NCBI GenBank assembly: GCA_033807775.1
Contig: CM066312.1
Span: forward strand, 22,169,696 to 22,233,695
Direction: 5' to 3'
DNA: 64,000 nucleotides
DNA from: Saussurea involucrata
Lineage: Eukaryota > Streptophyta > Magnoliopsida > Asterales > Asteraceae
The notes beneath the pieces were generated by a model, which ran no database searches, was not told the origin of the DNA, and saw nothing but the letters and a program-made list of their open reading frames with translations. Below, piece by piece: positions 21,522-34,320 of the stretch (positions are counted from its first letter, which is position 1; each line of letters begins with the position of its first letter). Both the position numbers and the translations under genes were made by a program.

Positions 21522-23438
21522 TGTTGACTGTTTTGACTACACCCTATAAAAACATGTTTCTTTTATAATAAATAAACCTCAACGCAAGTATACATCTTGA
21601 TTTATTATCGTCCTTAAACAAGTAATAATGGTACTAAGTACCGAATATCGATCCCACAGGGAAGCGTGGAGAAGTTTCTCTTTCAAAGTCCAGTTCGTAA
21701 AATTGAGTTTCAAATGGCGAATTCGAAAACAATATTTTTGATGGAGGTTTTGTTAACAATTAACTAGGAATCAGTTATAAAGAGAAGCACAGAGTATAAA
21801 GTTCCGTTGGGATGAAATTAATAATGAGATAAAAAGACGAGACGGCATTCCTCGGTTATCTCAAGAGTCCACTATTTTATGATACAACGTATCGGGTGTC
21901 AATTGGTCAATTGTGATCCACCATAAAATATAACCTTGATTTAAATAAGTTTGGACAATCATGCAGTACGATACACCTTTTTATTTTATTATCGGTCTCG
22001 GTCCCAACTTCACTTTATACCCCGAACTAGGACGGTTAGCCCATCATCGTTCGGTTTCTAATTATAAAAGATGTATGACTTAAAAGACAAATAATGGAGA
22101 TGGACAATACACAAACAGACTACAATACTTATTAAAGGAAGTACGTAACTTGTAGTGCAAGTAACCAAATCTCGAGAATTTAATTATAGTTTTAGAAAGA
22201 CGAGTTAACAATAAAAATAAGATTTATTAAATGAGAAGTTAACGACAGCTTTAAATCACAAAGGAAAATCTTGTTTCAAATGTGGAAAATTCAAAACGAG
22301 ACTTGACGCACAAGTAAAACGGATATCTTTGTATTAAAACCTTTACAACTCCAAGAATTATATTCAACCGTGAACCAATCTAGTTGGGAACCCGAAAGTA
22401 TTAGTCGGATTGGGATTAATAGTCAAGAACCCAAAAAACGTTGGATGAATTATAAACGGGAATGAAACGTGCAAGTAACGACTTTCTTTATATAAAACTC
22501 CTTTCAATTCTATGGACTATACTCAACCGTGAACCAATCTAGTTGGGAACCCGAAAGTATTAGTCGGACTTCCGGTGAGTGATAGTTACAGAATCGTTAT
22601 CGGAACTTTATATAAATCGAACCGTAGCTTTCTTTTGAAAACCGAAAGGATAAAGATTGTAAAGAACTCGATGGATTCTGCTGCATACAAACGAACATAA
22701 ACACATACAGGTAATTAGCGGTTAAGTAATGGAAGATAGAACAGAATTGTAACTTGATTATCTAACGTGAGAAGACAATGGTTGAACCGAAAAGGATCAA
22801 ATCGAGAGTTGTAGTTTCGGTTGATAGAACCGAACACTATAAGGATAATAAAGCTAATAAACTAATTGGATCAACAACTAATTTGAAGATGTGAAACACC
22901 ACAGCCGGCCACTCCTATAAATAGCAAACCGTGGCTTGAAGAAGAAGAAGAAAGGATCCATGGATCTAATCAATGGATCGGGTAAGATCCATGGGCCTTT
23001 CTTGTCCATGGGCCGAACTAGTAATGTAAACAAAAAGCCCAAGTGTTGTTTGGTTAATACAATGTGTAACCGGCCCACAAATCTGCCGGCCCAATTCGGT
23101 TTAAGCCGAGCCTAAAATGTGTGTTTATAATTCCGAGTGTTTATGTGCAAAGCCCAAAAAGAGAATCCATCCAAAAAACGTTCAAATCTGCAGCCCGCTA
23201 TATCTAGTACTGCATTCGTCAAAGACTGGATTCTACATGGACAAATCATCAAACCTGAAATGCACATACATAATTTAGCTTTTTGTTGCATTTTTTTGCA
23301 TTTTATATAAAAACGGTAAATTTTAGTTTCTGCTTATAATTACTAGAAAACATTATATAAATGACTCAACGGGGAACAAAAACGAGCTCAAAATTGGAAT
23401 TAAACACCTAAAATAGGGTTAATAAAATAACCCTATCA
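21522..23438 (-). repeat. 3' LTR of the Athila-type element
   Basis: TG...CA ends. It has an internal duplication of AACCAATCTAGTTGGGAACC (near 22374 and 22533). Compared with the other LTR it lacks a 31-bp stretch near 22408. Confidence 0.94.
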
Positions 23439-23476
23439 CAACCGCAAATTCGAACTGTTGCTTGCCCTCAAGCAAC
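23439..23476 (-). promoter_or_regulatory. Polypurine-tract region and 8-bp hairpin next to the 3' LTR
   Basis: On the minus strand TTTGCGGTTG directly precedes the LTR and is a weak polypurine tract, probably eroded from a G-rich one. Next to it GTTGCTTG, loop, CAAGCAAC (23457-23476) forms an 8-bp stem. A similar TTGAGG.CAAGCAA block is common in Athila-type elements. Confidence 0.6.
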
Positions 23477-24068
23477 TTTATTAAGAATGCAATTTGAGCT
23501 ACTTATTTTGACTATCAAGAATTATTATTCTTCCATAACCACTATACCAACAAACACACTCTTCTCATTATATTCATTTTATGCAATTTGATAGCCATCC
23601 ATAAAATAATTGCTCAACATCTCACATCAAAAATTACGAGCCATAAGCTAGCCAACTAATTCTTTGATTAATTAGAATCCATTTATGCAACCATGAAGCG
23701 ATCATGCATTTGGTTTTTTCATTGAATTTTATGCATGCCTTTTCCAAGACTTTTATGGCACAATTATTTTTGCCATATTCTCTTTGTGAGGATTGAAATG
23801 TGACACATTGGTCTTTTTGACACTTTTCTGAATGCACTGAAATTTTTGCCGAAGCTATGCTTCGTTTATGAAAATTTTCAAATTTGGTGCATTTTTTACG
23901 TTTGGAACACTTTGTGCAAAGAGATGTATGTGTTCATGAGATGATATGGAAAAGAACGTGGAATGTTTACCATATCATCCCCCCTCCCAAAACTTGAAGG
24001 GTTCAATGTCCTCATTGAACATTATGTATATAGGCATTGTGTTTGCATGGAGAAAATGTGGTGAATAT
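23477..24068 (-). other. Athila 3' non-coding region
   Basis: No frame is supported. It lies between the env-like region and the 3' LTR. Confidence 0.6.
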
Positions 24069-24719
24069 GGGTGTTGCATGGATTCTAACAAAAATTGGTG
24101 AATCAAAGAATTACAAGGCTAGTTCTAGTGATACAAAAATGGAAGAATTGAGACTTAATATTTTATTCAGGCTATCAACGCAAAAAATGAACAAATAAAA
24201 TCAAGTGTGAATTGTGTGTAAGATGGCATGAAGAAAATAACAATTACTCAACATTCAACAATCCCAGACTCTGTTAAACTAACATGCAAGACTCGGAAAC
24301 GTAAAACTTTTATTCTAAAGCAATAAGGGATATGATAGAACACGAAACCTACCCTACTCGCGGTGAGTAGGTTTCCGCTCCGCAGGCTTCCACAATAACT
24401 CCAAAGGGAATGGGGGTAGATCTTTCACCAACTCGGGATGTTCCTTCATCCACATCGCTCTCTGCAAATCATCATTTGCTTTCTCGTACTGGAACCAACG
24501 CTCAACACGCCCCATCACCTCTTTCATCATACTTCTCATCTCAACATTCTCATCGGACATCTGCTCAGTCAATTGCCTTAACTGTTTAGTTATCAAAACC
24601 CTATGCTCTTTTAGGGTTGCTTTGATGTCTCCTTTCAGTAAACGGATGCTTGCCTCCAAGGAAGCAAATCCATCACCGTTAGGTTCAGGTCTGAAATGCG
24701 TGTTATTCCACATCAATCT
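24069..24719. repeat. Left copy of a 651-bp direct duplication flanking copia A
   Basis: Matches 37757-38407 without indels and with about 14 substitutions by eye, several of them CG to TG or CA. The left copy ends CATCAATCT exactly where the copia A LTR begins. The right copy continues into the env-like ORF. A normal copia insertion duplicates only 5 bp. Confidence 0.93.
24354..24719 (-). pseudogene. Athila env-like ORF, C-terminal part (left copy)
   Basis: The frame runs from RNNTHFRPEPNGDG-type sequence through LKGDIKATLKEHR and EQMSDENVEMRSMMKEVMG to ELLWKPAERKPTHRE and a stop. It is heptad-like and probably coiled coil in its middle. It is separated from its N-terminal part at 38.4-39.3 kb by copia A and by the duplicate. 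Confidence 0.65.
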
Positions 24720-25682
24720 TGTTGTTCCCGAAGGGTTATACAACTTTGTAGAAGGGGGTTGAATACAAACACACATATTTTACTTTTCTAAATTGTTTAT
24801 TGATAAATCATTAACAATTTACAGCTTGTTGCGGAAACAAGATTAAGGATAAACCTAAATCTAAACAAGTTGGAACACTAAGTTTCTTGCACTAAGAAAG
24901 AGAAGGAAATTACTAATAATAACCTATCTCAAGATAAGAAAGATGAACTTGTCCAGAGTTAGCAAGTTACTTCAAAATGAAGTGAGTTCATCTTCTTATA
25001 TACTGCATGCATTTAATGCATGACAGTTTACACTTTACACGTGGCAACAGCTCATTGGTTGTATGTCATTGACCTTTGTTGACATCCTTAGTAGCCGCAT
25101 GTTCGAACAGTGTAGTATCAGAGTGGTTGTACGATTTCAGACAATAAGGAGGTTCTTTTCTGACATATCGTACGGAGTCGTGCAAGGGTGGTTAAGACAA
25201 AAGTACTTTGTACGGAGGACTTCATGATCAGCTTTTCGTTGAATCAGCGGTCTATTATTTTATATCAGTGAATGATAGAGTTCAGCGATAGCTAAAGTCT
25301 TGTACTTGATACTTGACGTTGATTGGACAAATCTGAGTCTTCGCTGATTCGCATCAGTTCATTAGGAGACTTGTCGCTGGTTCTTGAGTTTGATCTTCGA
25401 CTTCAGCGTAGAACCTATGTTGACGTGAAACTTGTCTTCAGAGATCATAAGTAAACAACTAACTTATCAGCGATCACCATAAGTATTGAACAGACTCAGA
25501 GTATTATGGTGAACAGTTTCGCTGAATGTTTATTCTAAAGAGTGAGAGTTCCTATCAGTGGTACTGTAAGATCTTAGTACTTATGAGCAATAGTGAAACT
25601 CTGATACATATTGTTTACTCACAATTTTCACAAAGTATATAAGAGAGGGTCATTATCAAATCACTGAGGGTTTGGATCAACA
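24720..25682 (-). repeat. 3' LTR of copia A
   Basis: Begins TGTTGTTCCCG and ends GGATCAACA, 963 bp. Six TCAGCG/CGCTGA words against nine in the other LTR. Several missing ones are C-to-T changes (TCAGTG). Confidence 0.93.
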
Positions 25683-25697
25683 ATCTCCCCCTATTTG
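25683..25697 (-). promoter_or_regulatory. Copia A polypurine tract
   Basis: Minus strand CAAATAGGGGGAGAT abuts the 3' LTR, the classic plant copia primer for plus-strand synthesis. Confidence 0.92.
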
Positions 25698-26081
25698 ATT
25701 ATGACATAGCAACAAAGAAAATTGCTATTTAATGAAAACATAAGGATAAAAAGAACTCATAAAATATTTGTCCCTTTTACTGTTTTCTGGGATCTTTTAT
25801 GTACTGATGGAGTAAAGTATGTTCGCTGAAATTTTTCTTTAGACTTAGTAAAGATTACAGAGAGAAGTGGAAAAATTACAAGTACAGCGAATTAAATTAC
25901 AAGTACAAAAGAATAACTGATATAATAGAAGAATGAGGCGATCCTATCAGTCAAAAGGTTCTTCCTTAATGAGAAGTTCATCAAGGGTCTTTGATGTGGG
26001 AATCATCCAGTCTGGGACATTAACTCCTTGATTTCTTTTGTTCAGCGCTTCTTCAAAAATCAAGGGTTTTAGATGTCGTGC
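25698..26081 (-). other. Copia A 3' non-coding region
   Basis: Between the ORF3 stop and the polypurine tract. No coding sequence seen. Confidence 0.6.
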
Positions 26082-29000
26082 CTAAATGTCGTTCTCGAAT
26101 TCACACCAGTAGATGAGATCTTTCAGCTGTTCGATGGGAGTGATGTGGAGCTCAGAGATACGTTGAAAACGATTTCGTCCATCCCAGTCAATAAAGAATA
26201 TCCCATAGGGTTTGCTTATGACTTTCCCAGGGATGAAAGTCTCATCAGGAGGAAGAGATGTGTCGAGTGTAGAAAGGTCAGGTTCAGGACCAAGGACTTC
26301 TTTGAGAGAGAAGCCAATACCCGTTTCGTTTCGTATCTGAGGACCATCTTCTGAAGATTTAGACTTTTTCTTTGCAGAGGCCCTTCTTTTTTGACTTTCG
26401 AGAGGAGGAGGAGGAGGAATATCCACACAAGAATAGACCATGTCGATCTGTTTGTTTATCAGCTTTTCAAAATAATCCTTGTACTTAGACTGAGACTTAT
26501 GGATAGCTGATCTGATCTCCAACCATTCAGAGAGACCGTACTTCGTGACAGCTTCAGCAAAGAATTTTTCATACTTTCCGTCTTCTCTGAATATCTCGAT
26601 CTCAGCGATAGAAACCTTGATGGTTGATCTTCCAGATACGAGTACTTTGATTATTCTGGAAGGTCGAAGTCTGAAGTGTACCTTTTCTTTGCTCCAGGCT
26701 AGAGTCGATTGAGACACAGTTCTCTTCTCTTCAACGATCTTTGTAGCGTCTTCCCATAGCTGACGTTGAACTTCGATTGGAACGCTTTTTAGCTTGGGGT
26801 CTTTCACTGATTTTTGAGTGAGCTTGATAGCGAATTCTCTGTCTTTTTCTTCAGCTTCCCTTCTTTCAGCGAGTAGACGTTCAGCTCTGAGATGATCTTC
26901 GTATTCTTTCCTTGAGATTTTGAACTTTGGAGGAATAGAAGGAAGTTGATCACGCTTCAGAATGATTCGCTGATCTTCGAATCTCTTGATCACTTCATCT
27001 CCCTTTTTCTGATCCTCTTCACTTAGCTTTTGAGGAGCCAAGGAAGGTATGTTTCGGCGAGAGAGTTGCTGAACTTCAGGTTCATCGGTCTCAGAGATCA
27101 AATCCAAGACCGGGATTATTTCTTCAGCGTTGGGAGCTGGGATTATTGTTGGTGAAGTCGCAACTGTAGGAACTTCAGCGATATCCTCAAACAGGGGAGA
27201 GGACTAGCTGAAACGCAACGATCTTACAAGTAAGAACATGGGTAGAATAGAGATAGAGAAAGAATGGGATAGTGTATATAGGTTTGTGGAGAGTAGAGCT
27301 GATAAAGTGTATAGAGGAGGGATGTGGAGTAGGGAGTTAGTGTACTTGACAAACCGGCTTTTTAAGCAAGATCGTCAGATTTTCATCATCTTCAGCGACA
27401 CTTTTTCCTTTGCCTTTGTCAGCTTTAGATGCTGATGGCTTTGTCTTTGTCCGCTCCCCTGAAGGTTCATTTATCTTGATCCCTTTAAGAGCTATGGTCC
27501 TCTGAGTAGGCTTGACGATAAAAGAGTCATCATCATCATCATCTTCATCATCATCATTCTTTGGAGAAGAGGATGGTTCATCATCAGATAAGTCGATGGC
27601 TTCTTCGTCTTCAGCTTCAGTCTCAGATTCTTCAGCTTCTTCTTCGAGTTGCTCCCCCTCAGATATAGAGGCGAGCTTCTCGGTTACCTCAGGGTGTTCA
27701 TCTCCCTGAGATCCAGCGGTTGTTTCAATTGTCTTCTCACCCTCTTCACCAAGGGTAAGGTCTTCAGTCTTTTCTCCCCTGATAGATTCATCATGGGAAA
27801 GGTCTTCAGCGCTCTTCTCCCCCTCTTTTTCATGATGAGTGGGGGAGGAATGTGACGACTTAGCAGCTGTGGGTTTGTCCCTGTCTTCTTGGCCAGGGAC
27901 TCCCATACACACTTCAATCGCTGATAATCTATTTTCTAGACCAGAAATACCAGGATTGATCTTTACGAGTTCAGCACGATCCGCGGGAGTGAAATGCTGA
28001 GAAGTAGGAGCAGGGGCGGGGGCGGTCGTTTTGCTCAGGATCTGCTCCAATAATGTCTTCATAGAAGTGATGTCGTTCTTCATCGTATTGACATCGGGCT
28101 TCACAGAATTCATGTCAGTCTTTACCGAACTGACATCAGTCTTTACAGCAGACATACCACCTTCGATTGTGCCAACCAATGTCTTCAGCGTTGTGACTTC
28201 GCTAGACATGGTGTCAACTGATTTCTTTATGTCGAGGTAGTATGTGTAGATGTCAGCGAGAACTTTGGCAAAACTGCTGAGTGAATTATCAACCTTCTCC
28301 ACGTCAGCTTTGGAGGCATTCTTTCCAACTTCGGTTGTAAGCTTCAAAAGATTTTCTCTAGCGGTTGTTACAGCTGAAGAGTTGCCGGAAAGAGTAGTCG
28401 TGAGACCTGTCAGCTTCGTCTCTATTGTTTTCAGAGAAGCGTTGATGTCTCCCAAATTAGGACCTGTAACATAAAAGAACTTGTGAACAGAGGAAAGCTC
28501 AGAAGTTTGGGGTTCGGTCACAGTGTATGGGGTTTTGTGTATACCTGCAGGAGGATTGGTGAATTCATCGAAATATCGATGTCCTGAGAAAAGTTTCATG
28601 TCGTCAGCGAGAGTGCGTGTACGTATGGTCATCCCTGCAGGTCCTACATCCATAATTCATTGAGTAGCATCAACTTTATCTTCTGGAGGAATGACAGGTG
28701 CTTCAGTGATAACTGGAGTAGAGTCCAAAGGAGTAGAGGGAGAAGTGAAGGATAAGACTGGAGGTTCGGTGCGGAGTTCAGCGTTGGATTCGCTGAGAAT
28801 CGCTTCGTTAGTCTTTGGAGAGACTGAAGGAGGTTGGGTAGATTCCAAGTTTGTAACCTCAGCGTTTAGAGACGCTGAAGTTGGGATTGAATGGGTGGCT
28901 TGCTCAGCTGTGGTAGAGCGTACCACTGAACTTTCCTTCAGCCCAACAGGAGGAGTTGAGGAGTCTTTAGCAGGAGAGTGCTTGGGTTGGTCCTTGGTTT

Positions 29001-30015
29001 TCTTAGTTCTTTTGGAACAAAGTTGGTGTGAGGAGTGTTTCCTTTTCAGAGAAGGAATGGAGGTTGCAGCTGGGGTATCAGCGGTGGGTTTGTCCGCTGA
29101 AGGAACTGCAGAAGTAGAAGAAGTAGGAGGATTTAGAAGAGTTAAGAGTGTAGAAAGACGTACCTCGTTTTCCACCGGTTTGAAGTCGAGTACCTTAGGG
29201 CCAACCTGAGAGAGTTTCAGGTCACCCTCTTGAGGGTAGCTGTCCTTCAGGCCTTTTAGGAATACGACGCTGATGAATCGAGGATAGGGAACCCATGGAG
29301 ATCTGTCAGCGATGGAGTCCACTCTGAGTACCAGGTCATCATAGATAATCGATGCCCAATCTATATGTAGACCTTTCAGGAATGCATATCCCATTGCTTG
29401 CTGAGGCTGAGCGGCTTGGTCAGAGGAGCCGGTCTTGGCAGTCATGCAGCTGATTAAGTGAGCGAAGATGAAATTCATCTCGCTGGGCATTTTTGACTTC
29501 TTGATGAGGGTCAGCTTCTTCTCGGGCTTCTTGTCCCTTCCAGGTTCCTATACATAGCCCATTGCATCGAAGAATGCAATGATGGCTTCCCTGTCTGAGT
29601 TTTTCTTGTGGTCAGGGAGGGGAACAAAAGGTTTTTCTTTGGTAGCGATGGGAAGGCTGAGGGCTTTGCGAATGATGGTAGGTGTAATCTTCATGGTTCC
29701 ATATTCAATATCGCAGAGGATGCAGTCAATTAATTTTGAGGGGTCTTTGGCTGATGGTAGCTGATGTGCAGGAGGTGTTATGGTCAGGACTGTGGAGATG
29801 GAACAGTTCTTCAAGAAGTTCACAGCATCATCTAGATGTGTGACTTGCTTTCGAGGAGGAAACTCGAAAAGCGCATAGAGGGTGTTTACCTTAGTCCAAT
29901 CCATTTTGTCAAGAGAGAACTTGACCTGAGGAGCCTTGATGATGTCCAATTCCTCAGCAGAATCAGTAGCAGTGTTCTCAGCGGTGGTGTTCTTGGGAAT
30001 GTCAGTAGATGCCAT
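26082..30015 (-). pseudogene. Copia A ORF3 (extra ORF after pol)
   Basis: Begins ATG at 30015 (MASTDIPKNTTAEN). It is one frame to about 27345 with two in-frame stops (29548-29550 and 28657-28659). The last part, 27203-26082, is in another frame and may be joined by a 142-nt intron with GT at 27345 and AG at 27204. Parts in order: an N-terminal globular domain (FLKNCSISTVLTITPP, MKITPTIIRKALSLP), a Ser/Thr/Pro-rich linker, a long coiled coil (SLKTIETKLTGLTTTL to MKTLLEQILSK), an acidic stretch, and a C-terminal domain rich in K/E and aromatic residues (KYGLSEWLEIRSAIHKS, FFIDWDGRNRF). Position matches the env-like ORF of SIRE elements, but no signal peptide or clear membrane segment is seen. 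Function unknown. Confidence 0.7.
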
Positions 30016-31029
30016 TCTGTATTATCAGTTCAACCAAAGATTAACAAATAAGAATAATCTTAATGTAGAAAGATTTTTCCAATAAGATGGTTCGAATTTT
30101 GTCCATTTCATTAAGACAAAATGTCTTAATGAAGATTAGGGTTTTTCTTGTTTTTTTGAAAAAAAAAACGAAATGTAAACCCAAAAAAAATCTTGTTTTC
30201 AGTTTCTTTTAAAGATTGGGATTCTGGAAAAACGAATGAAGAACAAGTTTAAGATTTTGCGTTTAAACTTGAAGAACAACCATGAAAGGTTGTGTTCATA
30301 AAACCATGAAAGAGATGATTTCATTATAAAAGGTTCTTTTGTTTGATCTTGTGAAAACAAAGAGAAGATCATTAACAAGTTTGAAGAAACAGGTAAAATA
30401 AAAGAATTATTAACCTGGTTCGTTGAAGAAGATGAAGTTCTTGAACAAGTTTGAAGTTCTTGAAAAATTCGAGAGCACAAATGCAATAGTGATTTTTCTT
30501 GCTTGGAGAAGAAGTTCGCGTAAAATAAAAATATAAACCCAGAATAAGTTTATATAGAGTTTAGAGAAAGAGAAAATCTTGAGCGGGAAAAGATTTTCAT
30601 CATGACACGGACACGTGTTTGCATTTGATTGGAAGGTAAACGAAACGTGCAAACGTGTGTCAGAAAAGAACGTGCCGGGGCTTATCCGTTGCAATGACGT
30701 CACAACTTGTCCTTTCATATTCTTAGGATGTCTCTGAGGTTTTAAAAAACTCAGGGACACTTTTTAAAACATGAAGCACTGAATTTAGAAATATCAGTGA
30801 GAAATTTCAAAAATATCGCTGATAAGGAAGAGATATTCAGCGATGCAATTTGTTTTGAAATCTTGCATTTACATGCGATTGTCAGAGAGATAAAACATAC
30901 CTTGATATCAGCGAATCAAGTTTATTCAGAGAGAAAATGATAGAATGGGTCATACAAGTTGATTTTATCCCGAGGGCTATACAATTTTGTATAATCGTAT
31001 CGCTGATCAAATGTGAACCGCTGAAGATT
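30016..31029 (-). other. Spacer between pol and ORF3 of copia A
   Basis: About 1 kb with no supported ORF. It contains AT-rich stretches that could include an internal promoter for ORF3; none could be assigned. TCAGCG/CGCTGA words are present near 30810-31020. Confidence 0.5.
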
Positions 31030-34000
31030 TTACTCTTCAAAGTTCAGCATTCCAAGCTCGCTGATGAGAAAGTTGAACCTTGTCTCATCAAGAGGTTTGG
31101 TGAACAGATCAGTTAGCTGATAATCAGTTGGGATAAAGTGAAGTTCTATATCACCATTCATCACATGATCTCTGATAAAGTGATACCTGATTTCGATGTG
31201 TTTTGTCTTTGAGTGTAGCACTGGATTATTGGCTATAGCGATGGCACTTGTGCTGTCGCAATAGATTGGAATATTGGAGAGCTGAAGGTCATAGTCCAGT
31301 AGTTGATTTCTCATCCACAAGACCTGAGAACAACAGCTTCCAGCGGCTACATACTCAGCTTCAGCTGTGGAGGTGGACACTGAGTTTTGCTTTTTACTTG
31401 TCCAACTCACCATCTTTTCACCCAGGAGCTGACATCCTCCTGTGGTGCTTTTCCTATCCATTTTGCAACCTGCAAAATCACTATTTGAATAGGCGATTAG
31501 ATCGAATCCTGAGTCTTTGGGATACCAAAGGCCTAGATTCGCTGTACCCTTAAGATATCGAAAAATTCGCTTTACAGCTTTCATATGAGACATCTTAGGT
31601 TCAGCTTGATATCGTGCACACAAACATGTTGCATACATAATATCGGGTCGGCTAGCTGTAAGATACAATAGTGAGCCGATCATCCCACGGTACAGCATGA
31701 CATTAACATGAATTCCTTTCAAGTCCTTGTCAAGTGTCAGCGGAGGTGCCATAGGGGTTTTCATAGCTGAACTTTCAGTTAAATCGAATTTCTTCAGCAT
31801 ATCTTTAACATACTTTCCCTGATTAATGAAAGTTCCTTTTTCATTTTGTTTAATCTGTAGACCAAGGAAATATGTTTGTTCACCCATCATGCTCATCTTA
31901 TACTCCTCTTTCATTCTATCAGCGAAACGAGTACAAAGATCAGAGTTAGTAGAACCAAATATAATGTCATCAACATATATTTGAACAAGAATGATATGAC
32001 CTTTTACTTTCCTGAAAAATAGAGTCTTATCGATTTTACCTCGCTCAAAATTTTCAATATGGAGATAAGTAGAAAGAGTGTCATACCATGCACGTGGAGC
32101 TTGCTTTAAGCCATAAAGTGCCTTATCCAGTTTATAAACATAACCTGGACGCTTAGGATCCGAGAATCCTGGAGGTTGTTCCACATAGACTTCTTCATTC
32201 AGCTTTCTATTTAGAAACGCTGACTTAACATCCATCTGATATACTTTGAAGTCTTTGTGTACAACATATGCTAAGAATAGACGAATAGATTCTAGTCTAG
32301 CTACTGGAGCAAATGTTTCGTCATAATCTATGCCTTCCTCTTGTCTGTATCCCTGAGCAACAAGACGAGCCTTGTTGCGGGTTACAGTTCCATGTTCGTC
32401 CAACTTGTTTCGATAGACCCATTTAGTGCCTATCACTGTTTTGTCAGTTGGTCTTTGAACAAGTTTCCAAACTTTGTTTCTTTCGAATTCAGTCAGCTCT
32501 TCTTGCATGGCGCTGACCCAGTTTGGATCTTTGAGGGCATCATCTACTTTCTTTGGTTCAGTTAGAGAAATAAAATTGACAAATAAACAAATATTACCTG
32601 CACTTCGTCGAGTCTAAATACCAGCGTTTGGATCACCAAGAATTTGATCAATTGGGTGATTTACAGTCCATCGCTGAGCCGGAGCATGAGATGTTGACTC
32701 AACCTGAACTGGAGGAGCTGAAGATGAAGCTTCAACGACATCTGGAGTATCAGCCAAGAGAGGAATGGATGCAGTTGTCATTATATTCACTGATTGCTGA
32801 GAAGTAGATGGAATGTCTGAGACATTTGGTTCAAAGGCACCTATAGTGTTTATAGGAACAGCTGAGACCCATGATGTTTCAGCTTCACTATTCTGCATAT
32901 TGGGAATGATAGTAGGACCATCATCTTCCACTGTATGAGTATGAGGAGTGGGAATGTCTTCTGAATCACCAAGATGAGAGAACATCCATTGATTCAGTTC
33001 TTCAGTATCAGCGGACGGTTTAGAGTTCGCTGAACGGGATTCGTCAAACGTGACGTGGATAGTTTCTTCTACAGTTTGTCTTCTTCGATTGAAGACTCTG
33101 AAGGCTTTGGAGACTGAAGAGTATCCAAGAAAGATTCCATCATCAGCTTTAGGATCAAACTTTCCAAGGGCATCTCTGTTATTCAGTATGAAACACTGAC
33201 ATCCAAAGATGTGAAGAAAGCTGATTGAAGGCTTTCTCCCATGAAAAAGTTCATAGGCTGTTTTGTTGAATCTTTTAACTATCAGCGACCTGTTTTGCGT
33301 AAAACAAGCAGTGTTGATAGCTTCTGCCTAAAACTGAGCAGGCAGGTGAGAATCGCTGAGCATTGAACGTGCAACTTCAATAATTGTTCTATTTCTTCTT
33401 TTAGCGACTCCATTTTGTTGCGGTGTTCTCACTGATGAGAAGTTGTGAGAAATACCCTTACTCTCAAAGAAGGAATCAAGAGAACTGTTTTTGAATTCAG
33501 TCCCATGATCACTCCTTATTGAGCGAACGGTCAAGTTGTTCAGGGTTTCCATCTTCCGAACAAAGGTGAAGAGTTCTTCAGCGGTGTCACTCTTGGAACG
33601 GAGAAACATAACCCATGTATAACGAGAGAATTCATCAACTATGACCAGTGTATATTTCTTTCCAGCGATGGATTGTTTGTTAACAGGGCCAAACAAATCC
33701 ATATGGAGTAGTTGTAGAGGAGACGACACTGAGGAGACTTGCTTTGACTTAAAGCTTGCTTTGGTCTGCTTCCCTTTCTCACACGCTGAACATAAAGACT
33801 CTTTGGCGTATGAGTGCTGAGGTAGACCAGTAACTAACTCTTTTGAAGAAAGAGTGTTCAGTGTCTTGAAATTCAGATGAGAGAGCCTCTTATGCCATAG
33901 CCAGTTGACATCAGATGAGGCTTTTGAGAAGAAACAGGAGTTCTCAGTGGTTGTTGAGTCCATGTTTATTACATAAACATTTTACAAACGATAACCGCTG

Positions 34001-34320
34001 AGAGCTATCTTCTCCTTTTTGTCAGTGACAAAGCAGGATTCCTTGGTAAAGATTACCTTGTTATCCTTGTCGCAAAGCTGACTGATGCTTAACAGATTAT
34101 GCTTCAGCCCTTCAACATATGCGACTCTTCTGAAGGTTGTTGTACCATTTGAGAGTACACCAAACCCTCGGGTATGTCATTTTCCATTTCAACCGAAAGT
34201 CACAGAGGGACCCTTCTCTTCCTTGTATTCAGCGAGCAGGCTTTTCTTTCCAGTCATATGTCTAGAGCATCCGCTATCGAGATACCAGATACCCTTCTTA
34301 ACCTGCATCACGAAGGAAGA
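31030..34320 (-). pseudogene. Copia A pol: protease, integrase, reverse transcriptase, RNase H
   Basis: Protease starts at WYLDSGCSRHMTG (about 34275) and has three in-frame stops (two near 34180, one near 33973). Integrase 33328-33963 has the HHCC motif (WHKRLSHLNF ... CSACEKGK) and the DDE core (DLFGPV, SDHGTEF, RRNRTIIEVARSML); it is closed by a TAG at 33328. The frame goes on through FGCQCFILN and a linker to a TAG near 32614. RT-RNase H 31030-32508 is open for 492 codons with KARLVAQGYRQEEGIDY, YVDDIIFGS and TAEAEYVAAGS. Five stops make the polyprotein non-functional, although the RT part alone is intact. Confidence 0.93.

Noticed and set aside
22878..23078. 66-codon frame, with a longer relative at 55224-55634
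   Set aside because: Both lie inside the two Athila LTRs and the similarity is simply LTR identity. No domain.
27512..29209. Plus-strand Ser-rich and Val-rich frames
   Set aside because: Shadows of the copia A ORF3 on the minus strand, which has the domain structure.
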